11,836 bases of DNA from an uncultured Clostridia bacterium (lineage in GTDB: Bacteria; Bacillota; Clostridia; Oscillospirales; CAG-272): the NCBI GenBank assembly GCA_937884385.1, contig CALGCW010000270.1, positions 1-11,836 of the forward strand. The letters are read 5' to 3'. This document shows positions 1-7,119 of this stretch, piece after piece (position 1 is the first letter of the stretch; each line of letters starts with the position of its first letter). Under the pieces are notes generated by a model, which was not told the origin of the DNA, did no database searches, and was given only the letters and a program-made list of their open reading frames with translations. A program made the translations under genes and the position numbers.

Positions 1-4
1 GTTA

Positions 5-28
5 TGTGTTGTGACACGTCACAACACA
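5..28. repeat. Perfect 11-bp inverted repeat (hairpin) at left edge
   Basis: Bases 5-15 (TGTGTTGTGAC) are exactly complementary to 18-28 (GTCACAACACA), with only two bases between them. It lies beyond the edge repeat at 63-117 and may be its outer part, because the stretch 1-94 is a chain of palindromes (5-28, 57-73, 73-94) with a short direct repeat CGCGAA at 34-39 and 47-52. No coding sequence overlaps it. It could be an operator, a cruciform-forming module of a REP-like element, or a terminator stem of a gene outside the window. The symmetry is seen directly; the role is unknown. Confidence 0.6.
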
Positions 29-56
29 ATTTGCGCGAAATCTTGCCGCGAAGCTC

Positions 57-94
57 CCAAAAAAGTTTTTTGGTTCTTTTTTTCAAAAAAGAAC
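57..94 (-). terminator. Tandem AT-rich palindromes downstream of rsmB, candidate bidirectional terminator
   Basis: Two abutting palindromes follow the rsmB stop. The first, 73-94, has stem GTTCTTTTTT / AAAAAAGAAC with a two-base centre. The second, 57-73, is CCAAAAAA-G-TTTTTTGG. Read on the minus strand, the first hairpin is followed by A-rich and then T-rich sequence. Read on the plus strand, the CC/GG hairpin is followed by TTC and seven T, which resembles an intrinsic terminator for a gene entering from the left. No other terminator is visible after the nine-gene minus-strand operon. The stems are almost all A:T, so efficiency as a rho-independent terminator is uncertain. Confidence 0.4.
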
Positions 95-117
95 ATCTTC
101 TTCTCTTTGTCACTTCT
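63..117 (-). repeat. Dispersed intergenic repeat, left copy
   Basis: This 55-base stretch matches the reverse complement of 11782-11836 at 52 positions: the first 40 bases (63-102) are identical and the differences fall at 103, 104 and 111. It starts about six bases after the rsmB stop codon and contains the 73-94 hairpin. The conserved order, read with rsmB transcription, is AGAAGTNACAAAG, a purine-rich spacer with AAGATG, the GTTC/GAAC hairpin, then CCAAAAAACTT. It carries no open reading frame. A noncoding dispersed repeat in 3' intergenic regions is the simplest reading; its copy number elsewhere cannot be seen from here. Confidence 0.75.
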
Positions 118-123
118 CCGCAA

Positions 124-1428
124 TCAATCGTTTCTCATTAATTTAGCAATGAAAAATCCGTCGGTGTTATGAATATGGGGCAGGAGTGTGATCATACCGC
201 TTTCAGCGGTGAGGCTGCCCACGCAAAATGGAACGAGCTTAAAATTTTTATGATTTTCTAAAAACTTAATTACGTTATTTTCGTTTTCCTCGGGCAAAAT
301 CGTGCAGGTCGAATAGACGAGAGTGCCGCCCACCTTGAGGTATTTCGACACGTTTTCAAGAATATCGAGCTGGATACTTGGAAGTCTTTCGCTTTCCTTT
401 GGGTCCTTATAGCGGATCTCGGGTTTTTTGCCGATGACTCCAAATCCCGAGCAGGGAACGTCGCAGATTATTCTGTCAGCCTTGCCTTCAAGCTCGGGAA
501 TGAACTCTCTTGCGTCGTGCGCGGCGGTCTCAATAATCGAGATGCCGAGTCTTTCTGCACCGCTTTTCACCAAGGAAAGCTTGTTTTCGTGTATATCAAA
601 GGCAAGTATCTTGCCTTCGTTTTGCATAGTCATTGCCGCGCCGAAGCTCTTTGAGCCGGGGCACGCGCAAACGTCGAGCACGGTCTCGCCTTTAAGCGCG
701 CCGATTGCGCGAACGCAGATCTGCGAAGCCTCATCCTGAACGGTCACGCTGCCGTCCCTTAGGGCGTCGAGCTCGCCGACAGCGGCATTTTCAACTGTAA
801 TTCCGTCGGGAGATATGGGTGTAAGGGTCGAGCCCGCGATCCTTTGGCAGATCTCTTTGCGGCTTGTTTTCAAATTGTTAACGCGCATAGTTATGGGCGT
901 TTTTTGACCGAAGGCGGCAAAGATCTTCTCACATTCTTCAAAGGGATACGTGCGAAGGAGGGCTTTTATAAGCTCCTCGCCTACGGAATACTTGACGGAG
1001 AGATATTTTACTTTATCGGAGCCATCGGGGAGCGCGATCTTATCGCCCGTTCTCTGATATGAGCGCAAAACGGCGTTTACAAAGCCCTTTGAGCGTTTAT
1101 TTACAAGTGAAACGGTCTCGTTGAGCGCCGCGTGCGCGGGGATCTTATCCATATAGGCAAGCTGATACAGACCGAGTCGCAAAGCATTTCTCGTATCTCT
1201 TTCTATTTTGCTGTCGGGAATGGAAGAGAGCTTGCTTATCATATAGTCAAGCGTTATTTTCCGTTCGATCACACCGTACACAAGCGCGGTCAAAAGCGCG
1301 CGATCGCTTCCCGAAAGGGCATTGCGCTTAATAACGGTGTCGAGAGTTATGTTGGAATATCCGCCCGCTTCGCATCTTGTCAGAACGTCGAGCGCGAGGG
1401 CGCGGATATTTTTTGTTTTTTCGTTCAT
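124..1428 (-). CDS. rsmB: 16S rRNA (cytosine-967-C5)-methyltransferase RsmB
   Basis: A 434-residue protein of normal length for RsmB (Sun/Fmu), which uses S-adenosylmethionine to methylate C967 of 16S rRNA during small-subunit assembly. Residues 1-130 form the NusB-like RNA-binding domain, including the PAHAALNETV and KGFVNAVLR signatures. The catalytic Rossmann domain follows, with the SAM-binding loop VLDVCACPGSK at 250-260, the acidic residue in AFDIH at 277-280, DVPCSG with Cys326, and STCT with Cys375. These are the two cysteines of the RNA m5C methyltransferase mechanism. It is the last gene of the minus-strand operon. Its ATG is one base after the stop of the upstream protease gene (TAATATG), and only a weak AGAAGA site precedes it, so translation is probably coupled. 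In related genomes rlmN, prpC, prkC and rsgA often follow; here a repeat and the window edge follow instead. Confidence 0.95.
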   Translation of the reverse strand: MNEKTKNIRALALDVLTRCEAGGYSNITLDTVIKRNALSGSDRALLTALVYGVIERKITLDYMISKLSSIPDSKIERDTRNALRLGLYQLAYMDKIPAHAALNETVSLVNKRSKGFVNAVLRSYQRTGDKIALPDGSDKVKYLSVKYSVGEELIKALLRTYPFEECEKIFAAFGQKTPITMRVNNLKTSRKEICQRIAGSTLTPISPDGITVENAAVGELDALRDGSVTVQDEASQICVRAIGALKGETVLDVCACPGSKSFGAAMTMQNEGKILAFDIHENKLSLVKSGAERLGISIIETAAHDAREFIPELEGKADRIICDVPCSGFGVIGKKPEIRYKDPKESERLPSIQLDILENVSKYLKVGGTLVYSTCTILPEENENNVIKFLENHKNFKLVPFCVGSLTAESGMITLLPHIHNTDGFFIAKLMRND

Positions 1429-1429
1429 A

Positions 1430-2131
1430 TTATCTTCTGCGTCTGTTTGCTATGAGCACGAAGCGAAGAAGGGAAAGGATGGACGAAATGAGCGCTGCAA
1501 CGTAGGTAAGTGCCGCCGCGCGGAGCACCTTGGAAGCGCCCTTTAGCTCATCCTCGGCATAAAGTCCCGTTGCTTCAAGGCTCACCATTGCACGACGGGA
1601 TGCGTCAAACTCAACGGGGAGCGTGACGAGCTGAAAAACTGTTGCGAGTGAGTAGAGAGCAACTGCCGCGCCGATAAAGAAGCTTGCTGCCTCTGCGGGC
1701 ACAAAAAAGCTGATAAGAAGCATAATGAACGCCATTGGAGAACCGAAATTGCAAAGGTTTACGATGGATGCTCTGAACTTGATGGGAGCATAGTTTCTTG
1801 CATACTGTACTGCGTGTCCCGCCTCGTGAGCAGCAACGCCTGCGGCGGCAATGCTCGTGGAATCGTAGGTGGAGTCTGAGAGCCTGATCACGTTGGCACG
1901 GGGATCGTAGTGGTCGGAGAGGTTTCCGCGCACTCTTTCAATCCTCACGTTATAGATGCCGTGATGGTGAAGCACGCGCTCTGCGACCTCTGCTCCCGTA
2001 AGACCGTGACGGCTTCTTACGGTGTTATATCTGTTAAAGGTTGAATTTACGTTAGCAGATGCCCAAAGACCGATGATAAGACCGGGAATAAGGATTATCA
2101 CCGTTGGGTCAAAATAGTAGAAAAAAGGCAT
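1430..2131 (-). CDS. Membrane zinc metallopeptidase, YugP family
   Basis: A 233-residue integral membrane protein of the YugP-like (Peptidase_M, DUF3267-unrelated) zinc protease family; members are widespread in Bacillota and their substrates are largely unknown. An N-terminal hydrophobic segment at about 9-25 is followed by a cytosolic domain with the zinc-binding HEAGH at 102-106. VEFDAS with Glu174 is a likely third zinc ligand. Further membrane segments lie at about 132-147, 152-172 and 205-228, with a basic NRRRR C-terminus that fits an inside end. The conserved blocks GLTGAEVAERVL and YDPRANVIRLSDS are typical of the family. It sits between fmt and rsmB, as commonly seen in clostridia. 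The start has a clear GAAAGGA site, and a small hairpin lies between that site and the fmt stop. Family is sure; the biological role is not, though membrane-protein quality control is a plausible inference. Confidence 0.9.
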   Translation of the reverse strand: MPFFYYFDPTVIILIPGLIIGLWASANVNSTFNRYNTVRSRHGLTGAEVAERVLHHHGIYNVRIERVRGNLSDHYDPRANVIRLSDSTYDSTSIAAAGVAAHEAGHAVQYARNYAPIKFRASIVNLCNFGSPMAFIMLLISFFVPAEAASFFIGAAVALYSLATVFQLVTLPVEFDASRRAMVSLEATGLYAEDELKGASKVLRAAALTYVAALISSILSLLRFVLIANRRRR

Positions 2132-2144
2132 ATTATTTCCTTTC

Positions 2145-2161
2145 TGCCGAGTGGCTCGGCA
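2145..2161 (-). other. Hairpin in the fmt-yugP gap, beside the ribosome binding site
   Basis: TGCCGAG and CTCGGCA form a perfect seven-base-pair, GC-rich stem with a three-base loop. In the operon transcript (minus strand) it lies just after the fmt stop and directly before the GAAAGGA ribosome binding site of the protease gene. No U-tract follows in that direction, so it is not a normal terminator for the operon. Read on the plus strand it is followed by CTTTT, which could stop antisense transcription. It could protect an mRNA end or tune translation of the protease gene. Confidence 0.5.
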
Positions 2162-2164
2162 CTT

Positions 2165-3100
2165 TTATTTGAGGATATCTCCCTCGTTTATCTTTCTGCC
2201 GCGCACGAAGTCTGCGGCGCTCATTCTGCCCTTTCCCTCGGGAAGGAGCTTTAAGACGTTGATAGATCCCTTGCCGCAAAGCACGCGGATCTTACCGTTT
2301 CCGACGCTTGCGACCTTGCCGTACTCCGCGTTTTCACTCTCGCGCTCGCAGATCTCGCTTTCAACGATTTTAAGGATCTTTCCGTCGGGCGTGTGAGTGA
2401 GAGCAAGAGGAATGGGAGAAAGACCTCTTATGAGATTATGAACAGTATCGCAGTCGAGAGAAAAATCTATCTGGCAATCCTCCTTCGTTATCTTAGAGGT
2501 GTGAGTCGATTTTGAGTGATCCTGCGGCTCGGGGGTTATCTCGCCCTTTTCGAGTCCGTCGATCGTATCGCGCAAAAGAGACGCGCCCAGCGCGCCGAGG
2601 CGGTCGTGGATGGTCTCGAAATTGTCGTTTTCGCCAATGGGGCATTCCGCCTTAAGGAGCATATCGCCCGTGTCGAGTCCCTCTGCCATAAACATTGTGG
2701 TGATGCCCGTCACCTTTTTACCGTCGATTATCGCTCTTTGCATTGGAGCTGCGCCGCGATATTCAGGGAGAAGTGAGCCGTGCACGTTGACGCATCCGTA
2801 TTTGGGATAGTCGAGCACGTTTTTGGGAAGTATCTTGCCGTAAGCCACGACTGCGATGAGCTCGGGGTCAAGCTCTGCAAGGAGAGTGGCAAATTCCTCA
2901 GTACGCAAAGAATTGGGCTGATAAACGGGGATGCCCTGCTCCTGTGCGTAGACCTTTACGGGGGGAGGGGTAAGCACGTAGCCGCGTCCTTTTGGCTTAT
3001 CGGGCTGGGTGACGACGCCTATGACGTCATAGCCGTTTTCGCACAAGCCCTTAAGGGAAAAGAGCGCAAAATCGGGTGTGCCCATAAACAGTATCTTCAT
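2165..3100 (-). CDS. fmt: Methionyl-tRNA formyltransferase
   Basis: A 311-residue enzyme that transfers a formyl group from 10-formyltetrahydrofolate to the initiator Met-tRNA in the cytoplasm. The N-terminal Rossmann domain begins MKILFMGTPDF. The substrate loop QPDKPKGRG is at 32-40. The catalytic set is visible as Asn105 and His107 in NVHGSLLPEYRGAAP and Asp143 in GLDTGDM. The C-terminal tRNA-binding OB-fold domain spans about 205-311, starting with KITKEDCQIDF. An in-frame start exists 48 codons upstream, but it would run through the end of def. The ATG at 3100 has an AGAGGT site seven bases ahead and gives the normal family start. It lies 13 bases after def, its functional partner, whose product removes the formyl group added here. 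Confidence 0.96.
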   Translation of the reverse strand: MKILFMGTPDFALFSLKGLCENGYDVIGVVTQPDKPKGRGYVLTPPPVKVYAQEQGIPVYQPNSLRTEEFATLLAELDPELIAVVAYGKILPKNVLDYPKYGCVNVHGSLLPEYRGAAPMQRAIIDGKKVTGITTMFMAEGLDTGDMLLKAECPIGENDNFETIHDRLGALGASLLRDTIDGLEKGEITPEPQDHSKSTHTSKITKEDCQIDFSLDCDTVHNLIRGLSPIPLALTHTPDGKILKIVESEICERESENAEYGKVASVGNGKIRVLCGKGSINVLKLLPEGKGRMSAADFVRGRKINEGDILK

Positions 3101-3113
3101 TCTGATTACCTCT

Positions 3114-3584
3114 TTATCTTTCCTCAGGCGGTACCGTTTCAATGTCGGTAGCGATATCGATATAGAGCTTGCCGTCAAGATGATCGAGCTCGTGGCAGAG
3201 TGCTCTTGCAAGAAGCTCGCTTCCCGTGATGTCAAATTCCTCACCGTGACGGTTCGTTGCGCGCACGGTCACGTGCATAGGGCGCTTTACCGTGCCCCAT
3301 TTATTTGGAACGGAGAGGCAACCCTCACTTCCTTCCTGCTCGCCCGAAAAGGCGATGATCCTTGGGTTAATGAGCTCGATGAGGTTGCCCTCCTCGACCT
3401 CGATAACGACCATTCTGCGAAGAATGCCGATCTGCGGTGCGGCAAGACCGATGCCGTTTGCCTCGCGCATCGTTTCTGCCATATCGTCAAGAAGGCGGAT
3501 TATCTTGGGTGTTATCTCTTCAACGGGGCGGCACCTTTTGCGGAGTATTTCGTCGCCCACCTTTACTATTCTTAGTTTAGCCAT
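3114..3584 (-). CDS. def: Peptide deformylase
   Basis: A 156-residue metalloenzyme that removes the formyl group from the N-terminal methionine of nascent proteins at the ribosome exit. All three family motifs are present: motif 1 GIGLAAPQ at 44-51, motif 2 EGCLS with the metal ligand Cys89, and motif 3 HELDH at 131-135 with ligands His131 and His135 and catalytic Glu132. The length fits the short type-1 clostridial enzymes, with a C-terminus ending in a charged PPEER and no long helical extension. The ATG at 3584 is preceded by AAAGGA. It lies 21 bases after priA and 13 bases before fmt, so the two formylation-cycle enzymes are co-transcribed. Confidence 0.96.
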   Translation of the reverse strand: MAKLRIVKVGDEILRKRCRPVEEITPKIIRLLDDMAETMREANGIGLAAPQIGILRRMVVIEVEEGNLIELINPRIIAFSGEQEGSEGCLSVPNKWGTVKRPMHVTVRATNRHGEEFDITGSELLARALCHELDHLDGKLYIDIATDIETVPPEER

Positions 3585-3605
3585 TTGCTTTTATTCCTTT
3601 CTTTA

Positions 3606-6083
3606 TCAAAGAGAAGACGGATTGAAATCAACCGAGAGCTGGGGCTCGTTTTTCTTTCTCTTTCCAAAAAATTTATATATCTGTGAGAACATCTCGCGGC
3701 TGTCCTTATTGAGCTTGCATTTTATGACCATTCTCATACGGTATTTGCCGTCAAGCTTATAAACGGGTGCCTCAAACGGGCCGTAGCATATCATAGGATT
3801 GCCCTTGAATTCTCCCTTCAGCTTTTCCTTTACCATATCGGAGAGCAGCTTTGAATCCTGCATTACTCTGTTTTCCTGCACTCCCGAGACCGTCAGAAGG
3901 ACGATATCGCAGAAGGGCGGGAAGGAGAGAAGCTTTCGCGTTTTTATCTCGTTGTTGAAAAACGTTTTATAGTCCTGCCTGCAGGCAAGTAGGATCACGT
4001 CATTGTCGGGGTTCATCGTCTGGATGAGTGCCTTGCCCTCTTTTTTGCCCCTGCCGGCTCTGCCTATGACCTGGGTGAGAAGGGAAAATGTCTTTTCGCC
4101 CGCGCGGTAATCGTTGAGGTACAGGGACGTATCCGCACCGACTACACCGACGAGCGTGACGTCGGGGAAATCGTGGCCCTTCGTCACCATCTGCGTGCCG
4201 AGAAGGATGTCTGCCTTATGCTCTCTGAATTCGGTGAGCATATTGTCATAGGAGTTCTTGGATGCGGTGGTATCCGTATCCATTCTTATCGTCCTTGCCG
4301 TGGGATACAGCTCCCCGAGCCTTTGCTCAACAAGCTGAATGCCGATGCCCATTGGCTTTATGTGGCTGTTTCCGCATTCCGGGCAAGACGTTGGGGTGGG
4401 CATTCTTTTGCCGCACCAATGGCACACGAGCTCGCTCAGCTTGTAGAGCCTGTCCGTGTGGTGAGTCATGGGGACCGAGCAATTGGGGCAGCTTACTGCC
4501 ACGCCGCAGGAGGCACAGGATACGAAATTGTGGTATCCGCGTCTGTTAAGGAAGAGGATGCTTTGATCCTTTTTGTGCAGATTGGTGCCTATCGCGTCGA
4601 TAAGGGGCATTGACAAAGAAGAGTCGTTGCCGCTTCGAAGCTCTATCCTCATATCGGCTATCTCCACCTTCGGCAGCTTTGCGCCGCCGTAGCGTTTCTT
4701 TAGCTCGATCAATTTATATTTTCCTTCACGCGCCTTGTGATAGCTCTCGACCGACGGAGTTGCCGAGGCGAGAAGCAGCAAAGAATCGGTCCTCGCGCAG
4801 CGGAAGCGCGCGATATCCCTTGCGTGATATTTGGGGTTGTTGTCTGATTTATAGGTGTGCTCCTGCTCCTCGTCGATGATGATGAGTCCAAGATCGCGGA
4901 CGGGTGCAAAGATGGCACTTCTCGTGCCGATCACGAGATCCGCCTCTCCGCGCTTTATCTTCATATACGCGTCAAGACGTTCTCCTCTTGAGAGGGAGGA
5001 GTGGATTATCGCAACCCTTTCGCCGTATCGCGAGCAGAAAAGGTCGACCGTCTGCGGTGTCAGCGATATCTCGGGGATCAGCATAATCACGCCCTTGCCC
5101 GAAAGAAGCGCGCGATCGATGAGCTTCATCATCACGCAGGTCTTTCCGCTTCCGGTTATACCGTGAAGCAGGGCGCAGGAAGGCTTTCTTTCGTCGAGCA
5201 TTTCGTTAAGAGAGGCAAGCGCGCTCTCTTGCTCGCTTGTAAGTGTCAGGGCCTTTGCGTGATTTTGTCTGCTCTTGTGCTCGTACGGATTGCGGTAGAT
5301 GCTTTCGACCTCTTTTTCAAGGTATCCCTTTTTGACGAGCGCGGCTATCTGCGCGTCGGTGACGTCAAGTGTTGCCTTGATATCGTCTGCGCAAATCCTT
5401 TCGCGGAGCGAAACGAGGGAAAGTATATTCCTTTGATCCTCGCTTCGGAGCTTTTTATAGCCCGATACCGTCTCGCCCGTGCCGAGCAGAGAAGCGAGGG
5501 CATTGTTTTTCAGTGAGAGAACGTAGTATTTTTTGTCCTTGCCTACGGTCCTGTGCTTGATATCAAAGTCCTTTTTGATATATTCTTGCGCAACGAGCGC
5601 TGATAACGCCTTATGTGCGCCAAGTCCGAAGGCTTCGGTCAGTGCTTTAAGGGGGACTTTGCCCCTTTCCTTTATAAAATTGAAAACGTCGGGGTATATC
5701 TCGCCGCACTCTGCGCCTTCTGTCACCTCGTAAGTAGTGACTATATCCGAGAGTGCGCCGTTCGGGATCATTGCGCGTACTGCATCGCCAAAGGTGCAAA
5801 GCGTTTGCTCCTTCATAAAGCGGCACAGGGCAAGCTCTTCCTCGCTGAGCTTTATCTCCTCGGATGCGAGAGCCATAACGGATTTTGTCTTTTCCGTCAC
5901 GTCCCCTTGGCATACGTCGGTGACAAGACCTATCTGCGTTCTGTTTGCCTTACTGAAGGGAACGACCACGAAGCTGCCCCTTGATATCTGCGACGAGAGG
6001 TCGTGGGGAACGAAATAGGTATATTCGTTGTCTATATGATAGGGATTATCCAAAAGATGTATCTTTACGTATCTTATATCCAT
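3606..6083 (-). CDS. priA: Primosomal replication restart helicase PriA
   Basis: An 825-residue superfamily 2 DNA helicase that recognises stalled or collapsed replication forks and reloads the replicative helicase. The 3'-end binding domain occupies about 1-105 and a winged-helix region about 130-265. The helicase core has Walker A GITGSGKT at 308-315, Walker B as DEEQ at 404-407, and motif VI QVIGRAGRG at 671-679. Inserted in the core is the double zinc site with eight cysteines at 523, 526, 532, 535, 554, 557, 567 and 570, all present. The C-terminal domain runs to the end, giving full family length. A strong GGAAAGGAG site precedes the ATG. It follows rpoZ after 67 bases that contain a hairpin. 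The coaBC gene often found just before priA in Bacillota is absent here. The DEEQ form of motif II, where enterobacterial PriA has DEEH, is probably lineage-typical. Confidence 0.97.
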   Translation of the reverse strand: MDIRYVKIHLLDNPYHIDNEYTYFVPHDLSSQISRGSFVVVPFSKANRTQIGLVTDVCQGDVTEKTKSVMALASEEIKLSEEELALCRFMKEQTLCTFGDAVRAMIPNGALSDIVTTYEVTEGAECGEIYPDVFNFIKERGKVPLKALTEAFGLGAHKALSALVAQEYIKKDFDIKHRTVGKDKKYYVLSLKNNALASLLGTGETVSGYKKLRSEDQRNILSLVSLRERICADDIKATLDVTDAQIAALVKKGYLEKEVESIYRNPYEHKSRQNHAKALTLTSEQESALASLNEMLDERKPSCALLHGITGSGKTCVMMKLIDRALLSGKGVIMLIPEISLTPQTVDLFCSRYGERVAIIHSSLSRGERLDAYMKIKRGEADLVIGTRSAIFAPVRDLGLIIIDEEQEHTYKSDNNPKYHARDIARFRCARTDSLLLLASATPSVESYHKAREGKYKLIELKKRYGGAKLPKVEIADMRIELRSGNDSSLSMPLIDAIGTNLHKKDQSILFLNRRGYHNFVSCASCGVAVSCPNCSVPMTHHTDRLYKLSELVCHWCGKRMPTPTSCPECGNSHIKPMGIGIQLVEQRLGELYPTARTIRMDTDTTASKNSYDNMLTEFREHKADILLGTQMVTKGHDFPDVTLVGVVGADTSLYLNDYRAGEKTFSLLTQVIGRAGRGKKEGKALIQTMNPDNDVILLACRQDYKTFFNNEIKTRKLLSFPPFCDIVLLTVSGVQENRVMQDSKLLSDMVKEKLKGEFKGNPMICYGPFEAPVYKLDGKYRMRMVIKCKLNKDSREMFSQIYKFFGKRKKNEPQLSVDFNPSSL

Positions 6084-6116
6084 TCCGATCTCCTTTCCTT
6101 GCGCAAGTGAAACGAT

Positions 6117-6138
6117 GGCGGAGAAAACCCTCTCCGCC
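6117..6138 (-). other. Hairpin in the rpoZ-priA gap, no U-tract
   Basis: GGCGGAGA and TCTCCGCC form a perfect, GC-rich eight-base-pair stem with a six-base loop. In the operon transcript it comes 12 bases after the rpoZ stop. The bases after it are AUCGUUUCAC, which is not a U-run, so simple intrinsic termination is unlikely in either direction. The position suggests an RNA processing or 3'-end stabilising element, or partial attenuation, that separates levels of the small abundant omega subunit from the rare helicase. The structure is seen; the function is inferred. Confidence 0.5.
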
Positions 6139-6150
6139 TACGTTTGCAAA

Positions 6151-6483
6151 TTATTCCTCGATATCTTCAACGGGAGCGTCACAGGGTACTTCCTCTGTGA
6201 GTACTTCCTGTTCAGCAGTTTTTTCAAGACGGCAGATCTCGTATCTTCCGTCGTGAAGGCGGGTGATGGCGTTTTTGATCGCCTTTTCGTCCTTGAGGTC
6301 CTTATCGATGTTGTTGATAAGGCTTCTGTCGCTCTCTTTGTTTCCCGTCATTGCCTTTTCCGCCTCGGTTCTCTGTCTTACGTATTCATCGGTAAGCATG
6401 CGGGCGCATTTAGCCGTTGCGAGTGTGAGCTCATAACGGTTGTATTCTTCTTTTGTGAGTTCTTTGATGGTTGGATGAAGCAT
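6151..6483 (-). CDS. rpoZ: DNA-directed RNA polymerase omega subunit
   Basis: A 110-residue protein of the omega family, which wraps the C-terminal tail of beta-prime and helps RNA polymerase assembly. The diagnostic core is NRYELTLATAKCARMLTDEY at 15-34, with ATAKCAR at 22-28 corresponding to the conserved ATAKRAR segment. It continues with VRQRTEAEK and KAIKNAITRLHDGRYEI. The last 20 residues are an acidic tail without a recognised role. The length is somewhat more than the 65-90 residues common in Bacillota. An AAGGAG site lies nine bases before the ATG. Position between gmk and priA is the standard arrangement. Confidence 0.93.
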   Translation of the reverse strand: MLHPTIKELTKEEYNRYELTLATAKCARMLTDEYVRQRTEAEKAMTGNKESDRSLINNIDKDLKDEKAIKNAITRLHDGRYEICRLEKTAEQEVLTEEVPCDAPVEDIEE

Positions 6484-6510
6484 TTTTATTTTCTCCTTAA
6501 ATTTAAGTTA

Positions 6511-7119
6511 TTAATTTTCAAAATATTTTTTTGCTGCATCGGGCTGGCGGTGCTGTGCAAGCTTTTCTGCACGGACGATCGCCTTGATGTCGTCCGCTGC
6601 TACGGACGAGCCGCCGTTGTAGTTATAAACGATGTAATCGTAGGCGTCGATCTGCTCGATCTCGCGCTTTGCCTTTTCAAGGCGCTTCTGTATTACCTCT
6701 TCTGTCTCGGTGCCTCTGCCGCGGAGTCTTTCCTCTTGGATGGCAAAGGTCGGGGGAATGAGCATTATGAGGACCGCGTCGGGGAATATCTTCTTGACGT
6801 TCTTTGCGCCGTCGCACTCTATCTCAAGTATGAGGTTTTTACCGCTTTCAAGCACTGCCATCGCCTCTTTGAGGGGAGTGCCGTAATAGTTATCGCAGTA
6901 CGTGGTGTATTCGAGAAATCCGTTTTCGTCTATGCGGCGCTGAAATTCCTCGCGGTCGATGAAGTGATAGTTTACACCGTTCACCTCTCCCGGACGGGGA
7001 GCACGCGTGGTGGCAGAAACGGAAAATACGAAATCTCCCGTTGCGATGAGCTGTGAATTTACGGTGCCCTTGCCGCTTCCTGCGGGGCCCGAAACAACGA
7101 TAAGCAATCCGCGTCTCAT
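6511..7119 (-). CDS. gmk: Guanylate kinase
   Basis: A 202-residue cytosolic enzyme that phosphorylates GMP to GDP with ATP, supplying GTP, dGTP and (p)ppGpp precursors. The P-loop GPAGSGKGT is at 11-19. The GMP-binding region follows with SATTRAPRPGE at 35-45, NYHF at 50-53 and YYGTP at 78-82. The lid carries RLRGRGTE at 131-138, and LEIECDG at 98-104 is the clostridial form of the usual LEID(V)QGA block. The start overlaps the remA stop by four bases (ATGA), and its ribosome binding site is inside remA, so translation is coupled to remA. Length is normal for the family. Confidence 0.96.
   Translation of the reverse strand: MRRGLLIVVSGPAGSGKGTVNSQLIATGDFVFSVSATTRAPRPGEVNGVNYHFIDREEFQRRIDENGFLEYTTYCDNYYGTPLKEAMAVLESGKNLILEIECDGAKNVKKIFPDAVLIMLIPPTFAIQEERLRGRGTETEEVIQKRLEKAKREIEQIDAYDYIVYNYNGGSSVAADDIKAIVRAEKLAQHRQPDAAKKYFEN

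Noticed and set aside
3101..3244. N-terminal extension of fmt by 48 residues
   Set aside because: It would read through the end of def in another frame; the ATG at 3100 has a good ribosome binding site and gives the standard family N-terminus.
6115..7056. Long plus-strand frame of 313 residues opposite rpoZ and gmk
   Set aside because: Antisense shadow of two certain genes; Phe/Leu/Val/Cys-rich composition of an antisense frame and no recognisable domain or initiation site.
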